The position numbers and the translations under genes are program-made. A DNA stretch of 28,633 nt, taken from positions 597,046 to 625,678 of the forward strand of contig BFEA01000520.1 in the NCBI GenBank assembly GCA_003427395.1, written 5' to 3'. Below the pieces are notes generated by a model. It had not been told where the DNA came from, made no database searches, and saw nothing but the letters and a program-made list of their open reading frames with translations. Positions 1 through 10,290 of the stretch are shown piece by piece (position 1 is the first letter of the stretch; each line of letters starts with the position of its first letter). The stretch comes from Chara braunii. Its lineage: Eukaryota > Streptophyta > Charophyceae > Charales > Characeae.

Positions 1-625
1 CCCTCCATCATTGTCCTCCCCTTCCCTCCATCATCGGTGTCGTCCTCCCTCCGCCCTTCTCCCTTCCCGCTCCTCCCTCGCTATTGAACTCCTCCTCCAT
101 CCTCCATTCCCTCCCTCGTCATCGATCTTCTCCTCCCTCCGTCGTTGTCCTCCCCCTCCGCCATGCATCATCGGCGTCGTCCTCCCTCCGCCCTTCTCCC
201 TTCCCCCTCCTCCCTCGTTATCGATCTCCTCCTCCCTCCTCCATTCCCTCTCTTGTCATCGATCTCCTCCTCCCTCCATCGCTATCGTCCCCCTCCCTCC
301 TTCATCATATTGTCCTTTTTTACTTTTTTTTTTCATATATGAAATTTTTAATAGCGCACCACTGCTCCCCCTCCCTCCATCATCGACATCGCCCTCCCTC
401 CACACTTCTCCCTTCCTCCTCCCTCGCTGACGATCTCCTCACTCGTCATCGATCTCCTCCTCCCTTCGTCGTTGTCCTCCCCTTCCCTCTATCATCGATG
501 TCATCCTCCCTCCGCCCTTCTCCCTTCCCCCTCCTCCGTCCCTATTGATCTCCTCCTCACTCCTCCATTCCCTCCCTCGTCACCCATCTCCTCCTCCCTC
601 CGTCGTTGTCCTCCCCTTCCCTCCA
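1..625. repeat. Polypyrimidine minisatellite
   Basis: The + strand is almost entirely C and T, built from CTCCTCCCTCC-like blocks separated by ATCATCG or ATCGAT. The phrase GTTGTCCTCCCC recurs near 12, 143, 470 and 604. The 12-to-143 and 470-to-604 gaps point to a higher-order unit of about 132 bp, with the middle units degraded around a T-rich stretch at 313-356. Proline/serine-rich open frames on the + strand follow from base composition and I do not treat them as genes. The block is cut by the left window edge. Confidence 0.85.
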
Positions 626-835
626 TGCCCGAGCGCCCCATGCGCGCAAATGCGTGCGGCACGCGCACGCCCCGACGCACTGGCACACTGCGCATCCAAG
701 TGCCTCGCAGCGCATCCCGCATTGTGCACTGCGCATCGATACGCGCGCATCGCTCATCAATGCGCGCATCCCCGAAAAGCGCATGGCGCGTTGCATACCG
801 CACCGCATCGTGCAACACATAGATGCGCCGCAAGT
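626..835. repeat. GC-rich alternating purine/pyrimidine block
   Basis: Directly abutting the pyrimidine tract is about 200 bp dense in TGCGCA, CGCGCA and GCGCAT words with short AT interruptions. Several overlapping open frames on both strands are explained by the GC richness. No homology is recognised. Confidence 0.6.
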
Positions 836-1636
836 ATAATTAAAATTCGTTTTATACTTCTGATCGGCGGATAAATCATTTTTTTTAATAACGCCCAGAT
901 TGGAGGGAATTTCTGTTTTCCCTCAAATAGAGCACATGCCTTGTATGTTTTGCTATGTAGGCTCTATTTAAACCCGAATTTTGACACTCTTTTCTATTTA
1001 AATCAGTCTAGACTTTATTTATCGTTACGCGGCTGAAGGGATAAGTGCGGCTTCGATCCCACTCCGAACCGCAAGGGCTCGGTCGACCCGCGATAAGAGA
1101 TCGATCACCCGGTTGGGCCGCCTTGACGCCTCTTTCCTAGTCCTTTCTATACTTCTCTCTACCAATGTCTCTTCAGGTTCTCTCACTTCCTTATTTATAA
1201 CTATTCTAAGTCTTCCTTTTCTCATACGACAGTTTGCTGTTAGAGGTGTTCCACCAGCCCACTCGCCCTTCTCACTAAGTCTTTTGCATATTGCAGCGTG
1301 CCGTTGATCAGGGTTGCAGCCCTCCTGCCCACCTCTTCTCTTGGGCTCTACTAACCAGGGTTTGCGGCGCTCTCGGGCAACTCAAAATGGGTCCGCGCTG
1401 TCGCCCGGAGACTCAATTCAAGCCAAGCCCAACGCCCCGACTGAAGAAGTTCCTTGCGTAGTTGTTAGGACATAAGGGACTGTTCACAAATGGGTCCGGG
1501 CTATCGCCCGGACAAGTTGAGGGTTCGACAGGGTCGTCGAGAAGGGGTCCGGGCTTATTGTCGGGCGGCCAAAGTCAATCGGCCACCCAAAATGGGACAA
1601 TTTGAAAAGTCGATTGATCAAACAGTAGAAATTTGA
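836..1636. other. Non-coding stretch with a three-copy GGGTCCG repeat
   Basis: I see no convincing gene here. A short imperfect repeat (TGGGTCCGSGCTRTCGCCCGGA) occurs at 1388-1409 and 1491-1512, with a weaker copy at 1544-1569. The first two copies differ at only two positions. Each contains a small inverted repeat (TCCGGGC...GCCCGGA). A weak minus-strand open frame at 1025-1225 is short and shows no recognised motif. Confidence 0.45.
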
Positions 1637-1724
1637 GGGTTAGTGTTAAGGGACGAGCGGTAAAAAAAAACAGGGCACCTAGGTCGACCCTGTTTTTCGA
1701 CCCGTCTCTCACTGACACTAACCC
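1637..1724. repeat. Long imperfect inverted repeat (foldback)
   Basis: The outer arms GGGTTAGTGT (1637) and ACACTAACCC (ending 1724) are exact reverse complements. The inner arms AAAAACAGGG (1666-1675) and CCCTGTTTTT (1688-1697) are also exact, around a 12-base loop. The sequence between them pairs partly (GGGACGAG against CCCGTCTC). This could be a MITE-like foldback element, a transcript hairpin, or a relic of a larger inverted element. There is no visible coding content. Confidence 0.7.
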
Positions 1725-2085
1725 TACTTTTATGTAGATGAGTATACTAATTTATCCCACCCTTGACACCCCTACCATCGACTTATTTTCCTCTTATTTC
1801 TATCCCCTCCATACCCGGTCGTCGACGTGTGCGCGGGTTTCCGCACGGTCGATTTTGCGCGGCCGAATTGGGACAATTTTTTATTATTATTTGTATGAAT
1901 AAATTTAAGAACGCGGTCAAAATAATTAATGATGATAAGGAACTCCAAACCCGCGATCTTGATTTTCATTTTATTTAATTTTCATTTTATTTTCTCCTGA
2001 TTATGTATCCCCCCCCACATTTGTCCCAATCTAGGCTATTTTGTTACCCCGCTTATGACCCCTGTTGCCCTGAATGCGAGTGACC

Positions 2086-2086
<1 letters not shown>
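1725..2086. other. AT-rich non-coding stretch
   Basis: I recognise nothing here. It contains a run of Cs near 2010 and mixed AT-rich sequence. The short open frames on both strands at about 1763-1978 have no familiar motif. Confidence 0.4.

Positions 2087-2131
<45 letters not shown>
2087..2131. repeat. (TTA)n microsatellite
   Basis: About fifteen uninterrupted TTA units. Confidence 0.95.
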
Positions 2132-2132
<1 letters not shown>

Positions 2133-2218
2133 TTTAATATAATTAAGAGTGCGGAGAGCGGGGTGCGGCGATTGACTATTTTGCGGTGTATGGACCTGCT
2201 CATACGGATCTTTTCTAA

Positions 2219-2990
2219 GTGAGGGTTTTTCTAGTCGTCATCGGGCCTCACTTGACCGTCGCGGTATGGGCTCCGGTCCGGGACCACGACGGTCACCAGT
2301 CCGGCGCAGGTACGGTTCACGGATGCGGCTCATCGGTGTGGTTTCTTGGTACGGTTCATTGGCACGGTGCATTGGTACTTGGTGTGGATCATGGTGGGGT
2401 TCATTTGGATGGTCCGTTGCAACAGGTCCAACCCACTCTTGTCGAGCCTCGGTTGGAGATGCATACCTGGATCAGATTACTGCGGACTGTGTGGATAGAA
2501 CAGCCACTGGGCCAGGGACATCTGCGGTACCGGGACTGCAATGGACTGTCCTACGGCCACCGGCCCCGTATTGACACTGGGACTGCAGCGGGCGGGGACT
2601 GCCGGTATGGCGGTTGTGCCAGGTCTGGATCTGCACCGCAAAAATTGTTGTTGGACCTGTTTTTGGACCTACAAGTACCAGACCAGAGGTCTATTCATCG
2701 GGCCTGGATCTGCAGTCTCAACCAACAGCTGGTACCGGGCGGTACCCCTTCTTTTTCGGGCATGGGCCTGCCCGTGCAGGTGCCAGCTCGGCTGGCAGCT
2801 AGCTATACAAGCAAGGGTTTTGACTTTGGGAAGGGACCGCGCGCGGAGATCAAAGCATGGAGGACGAAGCCCACGGGATAGGGAAGAAATTGAAGCATGG
2901 AGGACGCGAGAGGGGGAAATGCACATTAGGGAGATGACAGCGTGCAAGGTGTGCGCCGCCCACCAGGGTGGTGCCAACGGGGAACAGTGA
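2219..2990 (+). other. GC-rich region with overlapping unassigned open frames
   Basis: Three overlapping + frames stay open here: 2219-2881 from a GTG (220 codons), 2266-2574 and 2541-2990. None carries a motif I recognise, and they conflict with one another. The DNA is full of short GGTAC, GGTCC and GGTTCATTGG-type words, suggesting a degenerate repeat with high GC and few stops. AAGCATGGAGGACG occurs twice near the end (about 2854 and 2894), 40 bp apart. I do not assert a gene. Confidence 0.25.
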
Positions 2991-3139
2991 GCCGGATGTA
3001 CGCTGCGTTCTGGATGGTGTCTGTTCGTGCCCGTTCGTGTGAGCCAGTGGACTGCAGTTGACAGGCTTCAGTTTGTGGGGGTGAGCGGTAAGTAAGTGAG
3101 AGCAGAAGGCAGCGAGCTGGTGAATGCATGAGGAAATGT

Positions 3140-3335
3140 GAGAGAAGGAAAGAGAGACACTGCGCAGTGAGAGAGAGAGAGAGAGAGTGCGCAGTGAGAG
3201 AGAAAGAGATTGCGGACAAAGGGAGAGAGAGATGCACTGCGCAGTGAGAGAGAGAGTGCGCAGTGAGAGACAAAGAGTGAGAGGTAAAAGAAGTGTGAGA
3301 GAGGTAGTGGATGAGAGAAAGAGAGAGAGAGGGTT
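3140..3335. repeat. GA-rich repeat with TGCGCAGTG palindromes
   Basis: This is a purine-rich GAGA tract punctuated four times by TGCGCAGTG, at 3161, 3188, 3238 and 3257. At 3158-3169 and 3235-3246 the word is the perfect 12-base palindrome CACTGCGCAGTG. Minus-strand frames rich in Ser/Leu are a product of the GA composition. Confidence 0.75.
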
Positions 3336-3340
3336 GCATT

Positions 3341-4075
3341 AATGTTGTCCGTGACGGCGAAGTGTTGTCAAGCACCTAATCATGGGCAGTAGCCTGACTT
3401 TCAAGTGCTCTAAAAGAGGGCTGCAGTAATGCTGTTCGTGATGTCGAAGTTTTGTCAAGCACCCAATCTCGAGCTGTAGCCTGGATTTCAAGTGCCCTGA
3501 GAGAGGGCTGCATTACACTGCTCTACCGATTGGGGTGGCCATTTATTGATTTAATTATTTCAAAAACATATCAAAGGCTACTTCTCAAAATTTGCATCTC
3601 TGTTGTCCCGTAACGGCAAGGGTTGTCAAACATCCGGAGTGTTGTCAAGCGTCAAATCACGATCACCCGAGTTCCAAGTGCCCCGAGAGAGGGCTGCATT
3701 ACACTACTTGACTGATCGAAGAGGCCATTTATCCATTTAATTATTTTGAAATAAAATTAGAATTTGTCCCTTGATGATGAATTCCCGTCAAACATCCAAT
3801 CAAGAGTTGTAGCCTGACTTTCAAGTGCCCTGAGAGAGGGCTACATTACTTGCTCTACCAATGGGGAAGACGATTTATTAATTTAATTATTTTGGAAAAC
3901 ATATCGAAATCCGCTTCCCGAGATCTGCATTTGCTGTCCTGTGACGGCGGAGTGTTGTCAAGCACCTAATTATGGGCAGTTCCCTGACTTTAAAGTGCCT
4001 TGTGAGAGGACCACATTACACTGCACTACTGGATAGCTGAAAAGGGCATTTGCTGATTTATCTGCTTTGAAAATA
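3341..4075. repeat. Degenerate tandem repeat, ~165-bp unit, five copies
   Basis: Each unit contains TTGTCC-GTGACGG-like sequence, then TTGTCAAGCACC, then CTGACTTTCAAGTGC, then GAGAGAGGGCTGCATTACA, then TTTATTnATTTAATTATTT. Unit starts fall near 3345, 3433, 3603, 3774 and 3934. The first unit is shortened to about 88 bp and the others are 160-171 bp. Copies differ by many substitutions, so the array is old. No coding frame persists. Confidence 0.75.
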
Positions 4076-4154
4076 TTTCATACCACCTGCCTTCTGGTGC
4101 GACCAGGTTCGTTCAAGGGGAAACCAGCCAGACGTGGAGCAGTGGGAACGAAGT

Positions 4155-4208
4155 GAGAGAGAAAGTGACAAAGAGTGAGAGAGAGAGACTGCGCCGAGAG
4201 AGACTGCG

Positions 4209-4276
<68 letters not shown>

Positions 4277-4279
4277 TAT

Positions 4280-4310
<31 letters not shown>

Positions 4311-4372
4311 GCAGCACAAAGACAAAGAAAACACACAGGGAGAAGGAAAGCTTGTCAGTGAGAGAGAGGTAA
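4155..4372. repeat. (GA)n microsatellite and flanking GA-rich tract
   Basis: There is a pure GA run at 4211-4270 flanked by interrupted GAGA. The word GACTGCGCCGAGA is duplicated immediately to the left. Serine/leucine and arginine/glutamate frames on the two strands are translations of the microsatellite. Confidence 0.9.
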
Positions 4373-4527
4373 GTTAGAAAGAGAAGACAGCCTCCTAGCA
4401 AACGTGACTTTGCACAGAAAGGGGGAAGTCGATCAACAAGGCTGATCGGCGAAGCCAATCTAGAGAATGCGAAAGGTACGGGGCAGCTCGAGCAGAAAAC
4501 GCACGTGGCAGATTATCGGACAGTGTA

Positions 4528-5011
4528 CCGTTCCATCCCTCGACAACAGATACATTGAATCTGTCCAATCAAGGAGCGTCTAATTACCGTTCCATGCCTC
4601 ATCTGCAGATGCATTGAATCTGTCCAATCAAGGAGCGTCTAATTACCGTTCCATGCCTCATCTCCAGATACATTGAATTTGTCCAATCAAGGAGCATCTA
4701 ATTGCCCTTCCATGCCTCATCTGCAGGTTCACTGAATCTGACCAATCAAGGAGCGCCTAATTACCGTTCCATGCATCATCTGCAGATACATTGAATCTAT
4801 CCAATCAAGGAGCGTCTAATTACCGTTCCATTGAATCTATCCAATCAAGGAGCGTCTAATTACCGTTCCATGCCTCATCTGCAGATACATTGAATCTGTC
4901 CAGTCAAGGAGCGTCTAATTGCCCTTCCATGCCTCATCTGCAGGTTCATTGAATCTGACCAATCAAGGAGTGTCAAATTAGCCTTCCATGTTTTATCTGC
5001 AGATGCAATAA
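4528..5011. repeat. 59-bp tandem repeat, about 8.5 copies
   Basis: Units begin with CCGTTCCATGCCTCATCTGC and end with CAAGGAGCGTCTAATTA. Starts are at 4528, 4587, 4646, 4705, 4764, 4823, 4863 and 4922, with a partial ninth unit from 4981. All full copies are exactly 59 bp except the one at 4823, which is 40 bp with a clean internal deletion. Variant copies using CCCTTCC and CAGGTTCA occur twice (4705 and 4922), implying a higher-order duplication. The array lies about 0.6 kb upstream of retroelement A and could belong to its leader or be independent. Confidence 0.9.
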
Positions 5012-5639
5012 TTATATCTAAAAGGGGGGGAGAGGCTGCAATTATTTTTCCATGCTTTCTCCGAGAACTCACTCCAACTTCATTCAGGGAGTGCAACAGG
5101 TTTCCAGTATATTGCAGCCAACGTGCGCGGCCGCGTGTTGGATCGTAAAAAGGAAAAATCACATCTGGTCTCCCACCCAACGAATGGACATGGCAAACTC
5201 ATTGTTGTATCCTCTCGAGATGGCGCGATCATGAGAAGGTATTAGCTGCCAACCAGCAGAGAGGTCGTAAACGACCGCCTTTCGTATTCCCGTTCTACTG
5301 AACCAAAGTAGATGAATTTGGTGATTCGAGCTTGACGGTTTCTAAAAGGGAGCTCACCGTAAGTCTGATACTAGAACTGCTTTATCCGTGCAAAATAAGC
5401 TCAATGCGACAGAGTGGGATTTGACGCGGACTCATCCCCTTGTGTTTTTGCTCATTCCACAACGCCCAATTGTCCCACTGTACAAGCGAACTTGACAACG
5501 CAGGTCTAAACGAGAAATTGTGAATGCTTGAAAATCGTTGGAAGTCAATGTGTGAAAGAGAATCTTCAACATTGCTAAGGCGGTGAGTGTCAAGCAAAGT
5601 GAGCTCCCGACACCCTACTGATCGCTGAGGACCTCGGAA
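5012..5639. other. Presumed leader upstream of retroelement A
   Basis: No gene is recognised. By position this should hold the 5' LTR end, PBS and untranslated leader of element A. I see no clear TGGTATCAGAGC-type site, and nothing resembling the 3' sequence at 10536-11104, so the 5' LTR appears lost or replaced. Confidence 0.35.
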
Positions 5640-6854
5640 GTGGGCGTGACGAGTGACAAGCGTCGTTGCCCTTGGCTTCAGCGAACGGCAAGCGCCCCTC
5701 CCCAGGTTTCCTCACACCGGGTCCACCTGGCGATTAGCAAGACGAAGGAATTGTGCACTGTCGCCATTGAAGGGACCAAGTTAGCAGCTCCTAAGGAGGA
5801 GTCGGCCCCATCACGTCGCGAGAAAGTCAAGGTCCGTTTCCGTGAGCCCTTCAGTGGAAAGAAGGGGAAGGACTTTGACAACTCGGACGCCAACGTGCAC
5901 TCCTATTTGTACTTGCAGGGAGTCATGCCTGAGGATCACGTTTTAGTGGCCTTCCAAGCCCTTCGAGACGAAGCGACCAGTTTTGCTAGATCGTTAGCCG
6001 GCACCGCGACCTGTGACAACGACATGGTCACATACTCAAGATTGACGCCCCTCTTTGAGTTCTTGAAATCACTCAGGGAGCGATTCTCAGATGTCACGCC
6101 GGGGCTTAAAGCCTCTAATAAGCTTCAAATGAATGATACACACTCGCCAATGGAAGAGCGTCCACGCCCTCAAGTCCGCGATGGACGAACTGATTGTTGT
6201 TCCAAGGCATGGAGTAGCTGATGCCCTGTAACTGATGGACCAACTTCTCAGATGTCACGCCGACAGGCAGTCGCAGTTGCCGCCCAAGCATCGCCAGTTA
6301 CCACGTTTTGGCATAAATATTTGTCTAAGGGAAAAACGTGGAAGAGGCGCACCATCTCCGACCAAATTAAGGCCAAAGATAGTTTGATACTAACAATGGA
6401 GGGAGGTGGAGCAGACGAGGTTCCCTACTCTGAGTGGGGACTAGAGGAGGAAGACAGTAGCGCTGGTCAGGGGAGAACCTACGCCGTTGTCGCGGCCGGA
6501 GGGAGGCCGCAAGGAGGAGGACAAGGGTTTGGTCGAAATGGTCGGGCCCCAGGTGGTCGAGGACAGGGTGGCCAGGGGGTTGGCGGCAATGGGAGCCGTT
6601 AAGCGGGAGGAAGGGGTCAAGGTCCCCCGTCTAACCAAACGCGTTCTAGTCGGTCACCCAAACAGGGATGGTGGCACCCAGGCCGGCCGGAGGGTCGACC
6701 TTGGGAAGATCTGGATATAAAGGAAAAAGTATGGCAAGAACACATTAATAGGTCTCAGTGCGTGTTCTGCGGGGACCCAGGCCACATTATAAAATTTTGT
6801 CCAAAGTATAGGAATCATGTAGTGTCTGGGGCAGCAAAAGATAGTTGCCGGTAG
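5640..6854 (+). pseudogene. Element A gag (capsid and CCHC nucleocapsid), broken
   Basis: This is a structural polyprotein remnant. The open frame begins at a GTG at 5640, so the true start is unknown. FREPFSGKKGKDFDN and FLKSLRERFSDV resemble the retrotransposon-gag (capsid) domain. The frame then slips near 6125-6145: SAMDELIVVP continues in the next frame around 6180. The original frame stops with TGA at 6219, reopens at 6252 with a long Gly/Arg-rich segment, and meets TAA at 6600. Beyond that, a zinc knuckle CVFCGDPGHIIKFC (CX2CX4HX4C) is at 6759-6800, and the frame ends with TAG at 6852. Nucleocapsid zinc knuckles bind the element's RNA. Several lesions make this non-functional as it stands. 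Confidence 0.8.
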
Positions 6855-7453
6855 GGGTTGCAACTGCCCCTACCCCAGGAGTATGTGGATCTGAGCGTGC
6901 GCATGAAGTAGAGTCTCCCACTCCACATATCTTCATGGCAAAGGTTGCAGGCCAGCGTCTAGTGAGTTGTCCAGAGACTGCTTGTGTTAGGGTCTCTCTA
7001 GACGCTTCCCTCACAGGCTTAGTTGAAGAGTTGAGAGAGAGGAGGCAAGCCTGGGCCAAGATGAAGAAGGATGGGAAAGGACAACTAATCCTCACAGATG
7101 TAGAGATTTTTAGACCTAAAGTAGAAGCGTTGATAGACAGTGGGGCGACTAGAAATATCAGTTGTAAAGCGCTGAAAAAGTTGAAGCTCAATCTGAAAGT
7201 CCAGCGATTAGCAGAACTTGTAGTCAACATCCTTGCAGACAACAGTAGGATGCGCGTAGATGAGTATGTTGAGGGGGTCCATGCCTACTTTCGACTAGAG
7301 AAAGAACGGAAGGTAGAGAAGGTATTGCATTCCTTGACCCTCCTCGTAGAAGAGAATCTCCCATTTGACATTGTCTTAGGCACAGATTGGGGAGGGGCAA
7401 CGGGAGCCACACTACACCTAAGAGAGCACGAGTGTAGGCTCCCTAGTGTGTAA
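6845..7453 (+). pseudogene. Element A aspartic protease region
   Basis: This is the pol N-terminal region. LIDSGATRNIS, with the catalytic Asp codon at 7136-7138, is the classic D-S-G-A retropepsin-type active site. About 80 residues later, FDIVLGTDW matches the ILGMDW-type motif that closes Ty3 protease domains. The frame opens just after a stop at 6842 and overlaps the gag end by about ten bases in another frame (-1 relative to gag). That could be a relic of programmed frameshifting or simply an indel. The frame ends with TAA at 7451 and continues in the same frame into RT, so this stop is probably a point mutation in a once continuous pol. Confidence 0.8.
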
Positions 7454-8451
7454 GGCGAAGTTAAGCAAGTCCACATGTACCATGAGTCTGGGGTAGATAA
7501 CACCCTTGCCCATTGCTGCCTTAGCGCACTTGCATTCGCCAGACTCGTGCGAAAGGAGCAGCTCGAAGAGCAGGTGCTCGTAGCCTACGTTAGGCCGATT
7601 TCTAACAAGCCAAAGGAAGCGGAGAAGATCCACCCTACTTTTGCCAGTTTGCTGGACGAGTATAAAGACTTATCTGAAACACCTTCAGGAGTAGTGCACA
7701 GACAGATGCAGCACCGCATAGAGATAGAACCTGGCAGTAGAACGCCTAAGGGGGCAGTCTACAGGATGTCTCCCAAGGAGCTCGAGGAGCTCCGCAGGCA
7801 GTTAGACGAGCTCCTAGAGAAAGGATGGATAAGGCCTAGTTCATCACCATTTGGCGCACCTGTTCTATTTGTCCCAAAGAAGGAGGGAGAACTATGCATG
7901 TGTATAGACTACAGGGGACTGCACGCCATCACAATCAAGAATGCAAAGTCGCTGCCTCGCATAGATGACCTACTAGACCGAGTCCAGGGGTGCAAGTACT
8001 TCTCAAAGATAGATCTGAAGTCAGTTTACCATCAGATAGAGGTCCACCCAGACGATCAATATAAGACGGCGTTCAAGACAAGGTATGGGCATTACGAGTT
8101 CATAGTGATGTCGTTTGGACTAACTAATGCACCGACTACATTCAACACAGCATGAACGACTTGATTAGGTCGTGGCTAGATATGTTCGGCGTAGTGTACT
8201 TAGACGACATCTTAGTGTTCAGCAAGACCCTCGAGGAGCACGAGGGCCATCTGATGCAGATTCTAGGAAAGTTGAGAGAGTCTAACTTTAAGATTAACCC
8301 GAAGAAGTGCGAGCGGGCCAAGATAGAGGTCTTTTACCTAGGCCATGTACTAGACGGAGACGGTATTCGGCCTCAGGACAGTAAGATAGCATCTATTAGA
8401 GATTGGCCGACCCCGTGGACGCTGACAGAGTTACGCTCGTTCCTTGGCTAA
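7454..8451 (+). pseudogene. Element A reverse transcriptase
   Basis: RNA-directed DNA polymerase, in two frames. The frame from 7475 to 8155 holds the fingers and palm: [20 protein letters not shown], then CIDYRGL, then the motif A segment [13 protein letters not shown] with its Asp at 8012, then [11 protein letters not shown] one-base slip at about 8150 moves the frame. The second segment (8152-8451) carries YLDDILVFSKT, the YxDD catalytic box, with its two Asp codons at 8203-8208, followed by FYLGHVL. Another slip at about 8445 separates it from RNase H. All catalytic Asp residues remain, but the protein cannot be made without suppressing both frameshifts. Confidence 0.9.
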
Positions 8452-9153
8452 CTACTACAGGAAGTTCGTAAGGAACTTCTCCATCATCGTTGCTCCCCTT
8501 CGTAGGTTACTGAAGAAAGATACAATTTGGAAGTGGGACCAAGATTGCACGTCAGCCTTCAAGAACTTGAAGAAGGTCTTAAAAGCGAGGCTGTCCTCAA
8601 AGTTGTTGACCCGTCACTGCCATTTGTTGTCGCTACAAACGCTAGTCAGTATGGCATAGGTGTCGTTTTGCATCAAGATTATGGCAACGGTTATAGGCCC
8701 GTAGAGTTCATGTCAGCGAGGCTGCCCTCAGAAAAGGTAGCGACATTAACATACGAGAGGGAGCTCTACGCTCTTAGGCAGGCTTTAGATCACTAGAAGC
8801 ACTACCTGCTTGGGAGGCACTTCAAGGTATATTCCGATCAGGAGACTCTTAGATGGCTAAAGACACAGGCCAAGATGATGCCCAAGTTGACTAGATGGTC
8901 TGCTGAGATAGACCAATTTGACTTTGAGCTAAAAGCCGTAAAAGGAAAACATAACGTCGTAGTCGATGCTCTAAGTAAGAGAGTTGATTACTTCGGCGCG
9001 ATAGTGCATTATCTAGACACACGGGCCGATCTACAGCAAAAGATTAGAGATGCATATGCACAAGGCCCGATTTATAGTGAGTTGTTGAAGAGGGTAAGGG
9101 AAGCCCCAGATAGCGAGCCGCACTATCGGACCACAAACGGGCTATTAGTTTAA
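8444..9153 (+). pseudogene. Element A RNase H, connection domain and RT tail
   Basis: NYYRKFVRNFS opens the thumb/connection segment (8444-8590), after which the frame shifts. The next segment reads FVVATNASQYGIGVVL, the RNase H start, where the family has TDASQ. The first catalytic Asp is therefore Asn (AAC at about 8638). YERELYALRQAL follows with the conserved Glu, then an in-frame TAG at 8794 where relatives have Trp, then VYSDQETLRWL and VVDALSKR with the DAL motif. The segment ends with TAA at 9151, where the frame slips again. RNase H would degrade the RNA template during cDNA synthesis; this copy is catalytically damaged as well as truncated. Confidence 0.85.
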
Positions 9154-10290
9154 GAAGACCAATGTCGCTGACAGACTATGCGTCCCTAATAGTGAAGAAA
9201 CCCGTAGTTTGATCTTAGGGGAATGCCACGATTCAGAAGGGCACTTCAAATGGCAAAAGACTATAGCTAATCTGATGATGCCATACACGTGGCCACGCAT
9301 GAAAGCAGCTGCAAAGTTTGCCAGCGCAATAAAACGACGACTAGAGCACCATTAGGTCTTCTCAGTCCCCTACCTATTCCATCAGGACCCGGAGAGTCCG
9401 TTTCCATTGACTTTATGGATACTAAGGTCAGAAGTAGGTATGGCAAAAGTCAAATGATGGTAATCGTAGATCGATTTAGTAAGTATGCAGTTTTTGTCCC
9501 GCTACCGACATAAGCACCGACAGATTTAGTAATAGGAAAGTTCTTTGATTTTTGGGTAAGCGAGCATCGCATGCCGATGTCCATAGTAAGTGATAGGGAT
9601 ACGTGGTCTACTAGCCAGAATTGGCATGATCTTATGAAAGTCTATGGGTCTAAGGTTTTGATGTCGTGAGGACGACACCCAAAGACTAACGGCCAGATAG
9701 AGCAGATGAATAAGATCTTGCAGCAGCTACTCAGAATGTACATTAGACCAGATCAGGTAAATTGGGATGAGATGCTCCCCAAAGTAGCAATCGCTTATAA
9801 TAACAGTGTCCATCTAGCTACTTGCAGGACTCCTAATGAGTTACATAACTCCTTCAGACCTAGGCGACCCTTTGAAGGATTAAACCGGGACCAGATACAG
9901 AGACTACCACCCTACACCCGAGAGTTTGCGTTACACCACGAGCAAGAAGTCGCTAAGGTCATGGACAATCTTAGGAAAGCCCAACACTGGATGATAGAGC
10001 AAGCTAACAAGCATCGCCGACCTTCACAGTTTTACGTAGGCGATCTAGTCTGGATTAAGTCCAAGGAGTTACCACCAGAGGAAAACATCTCGCAAAAGCT
10101 CTTACCAACATATAGAGGACCATGGCCTGTCCTAGAAGTCAAAGGAGGAGAGGACGGCCCGTCATATACGATAGAGATTCCACCACACCTCCACACGTAC
10201 CCAGTCTTTCATGCGTCCAAGTTGCTGCCTTGCACCACGTCCAATAGATTCCCTTCCAGGAGATCGATGATTCCACCATACATGGATGGT
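9152..10290 (+). pseudogene. Element A integrase
   Basis: The HHCC zinc-binding domain is split by a frameshift: ECHDSEGHF (H-X3-H) is read near 9220-9246 in one frame and CKVCQRN (C-X2-C) near 9311 in another. The DDE core follows in the second frame: SIDFMD (first Asp 9409), SDRD (second Asp 9592), and GQIEQMN with the Glu at 9700, giving exactly D-X35-E. Stops TAA at 9511 and TGA at 9667 interrupt the core. From 9706 the frame runs unbroken for 232 codons through the C-terminal GPY-like domain (LPTYRGPWPVLEV). Integrase would insert the cDNA into host DNA. Confidence 0.9.

Noticed and set aside
11-548. Several Pro/Ser-rich + strand open frames
   Set aside because: They are translations of a polypyrimidine tandem repeat in which stops are rare in every frame; no protein domain is present.
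2219-2881. 220-codon + frame starting at GTG
   Set aside because: It conflicts with two other open frames, has no recognised motif, starts without ATG and lies in repeat-like GC-rich DNA.
3341-4075. CRISPR-like array
   Set aside because: Units of 160-171 bp diverge along their whole length with no repeat-spacer alternation, and the context is eukaryotic.
4058-4458. Ser/Leu-rich minus-strand and Arg/Glu-rich plus-strand frames
   Set aside because: They are the GA microsatellite read in different frames.
6845-6855. Programmed -1 frameshift between gag and protease of element A
   Set aside because: The overlap is only about ten bases, with no slippery heptamer seen, and the element is full of indels, so a mutation is equally likely.
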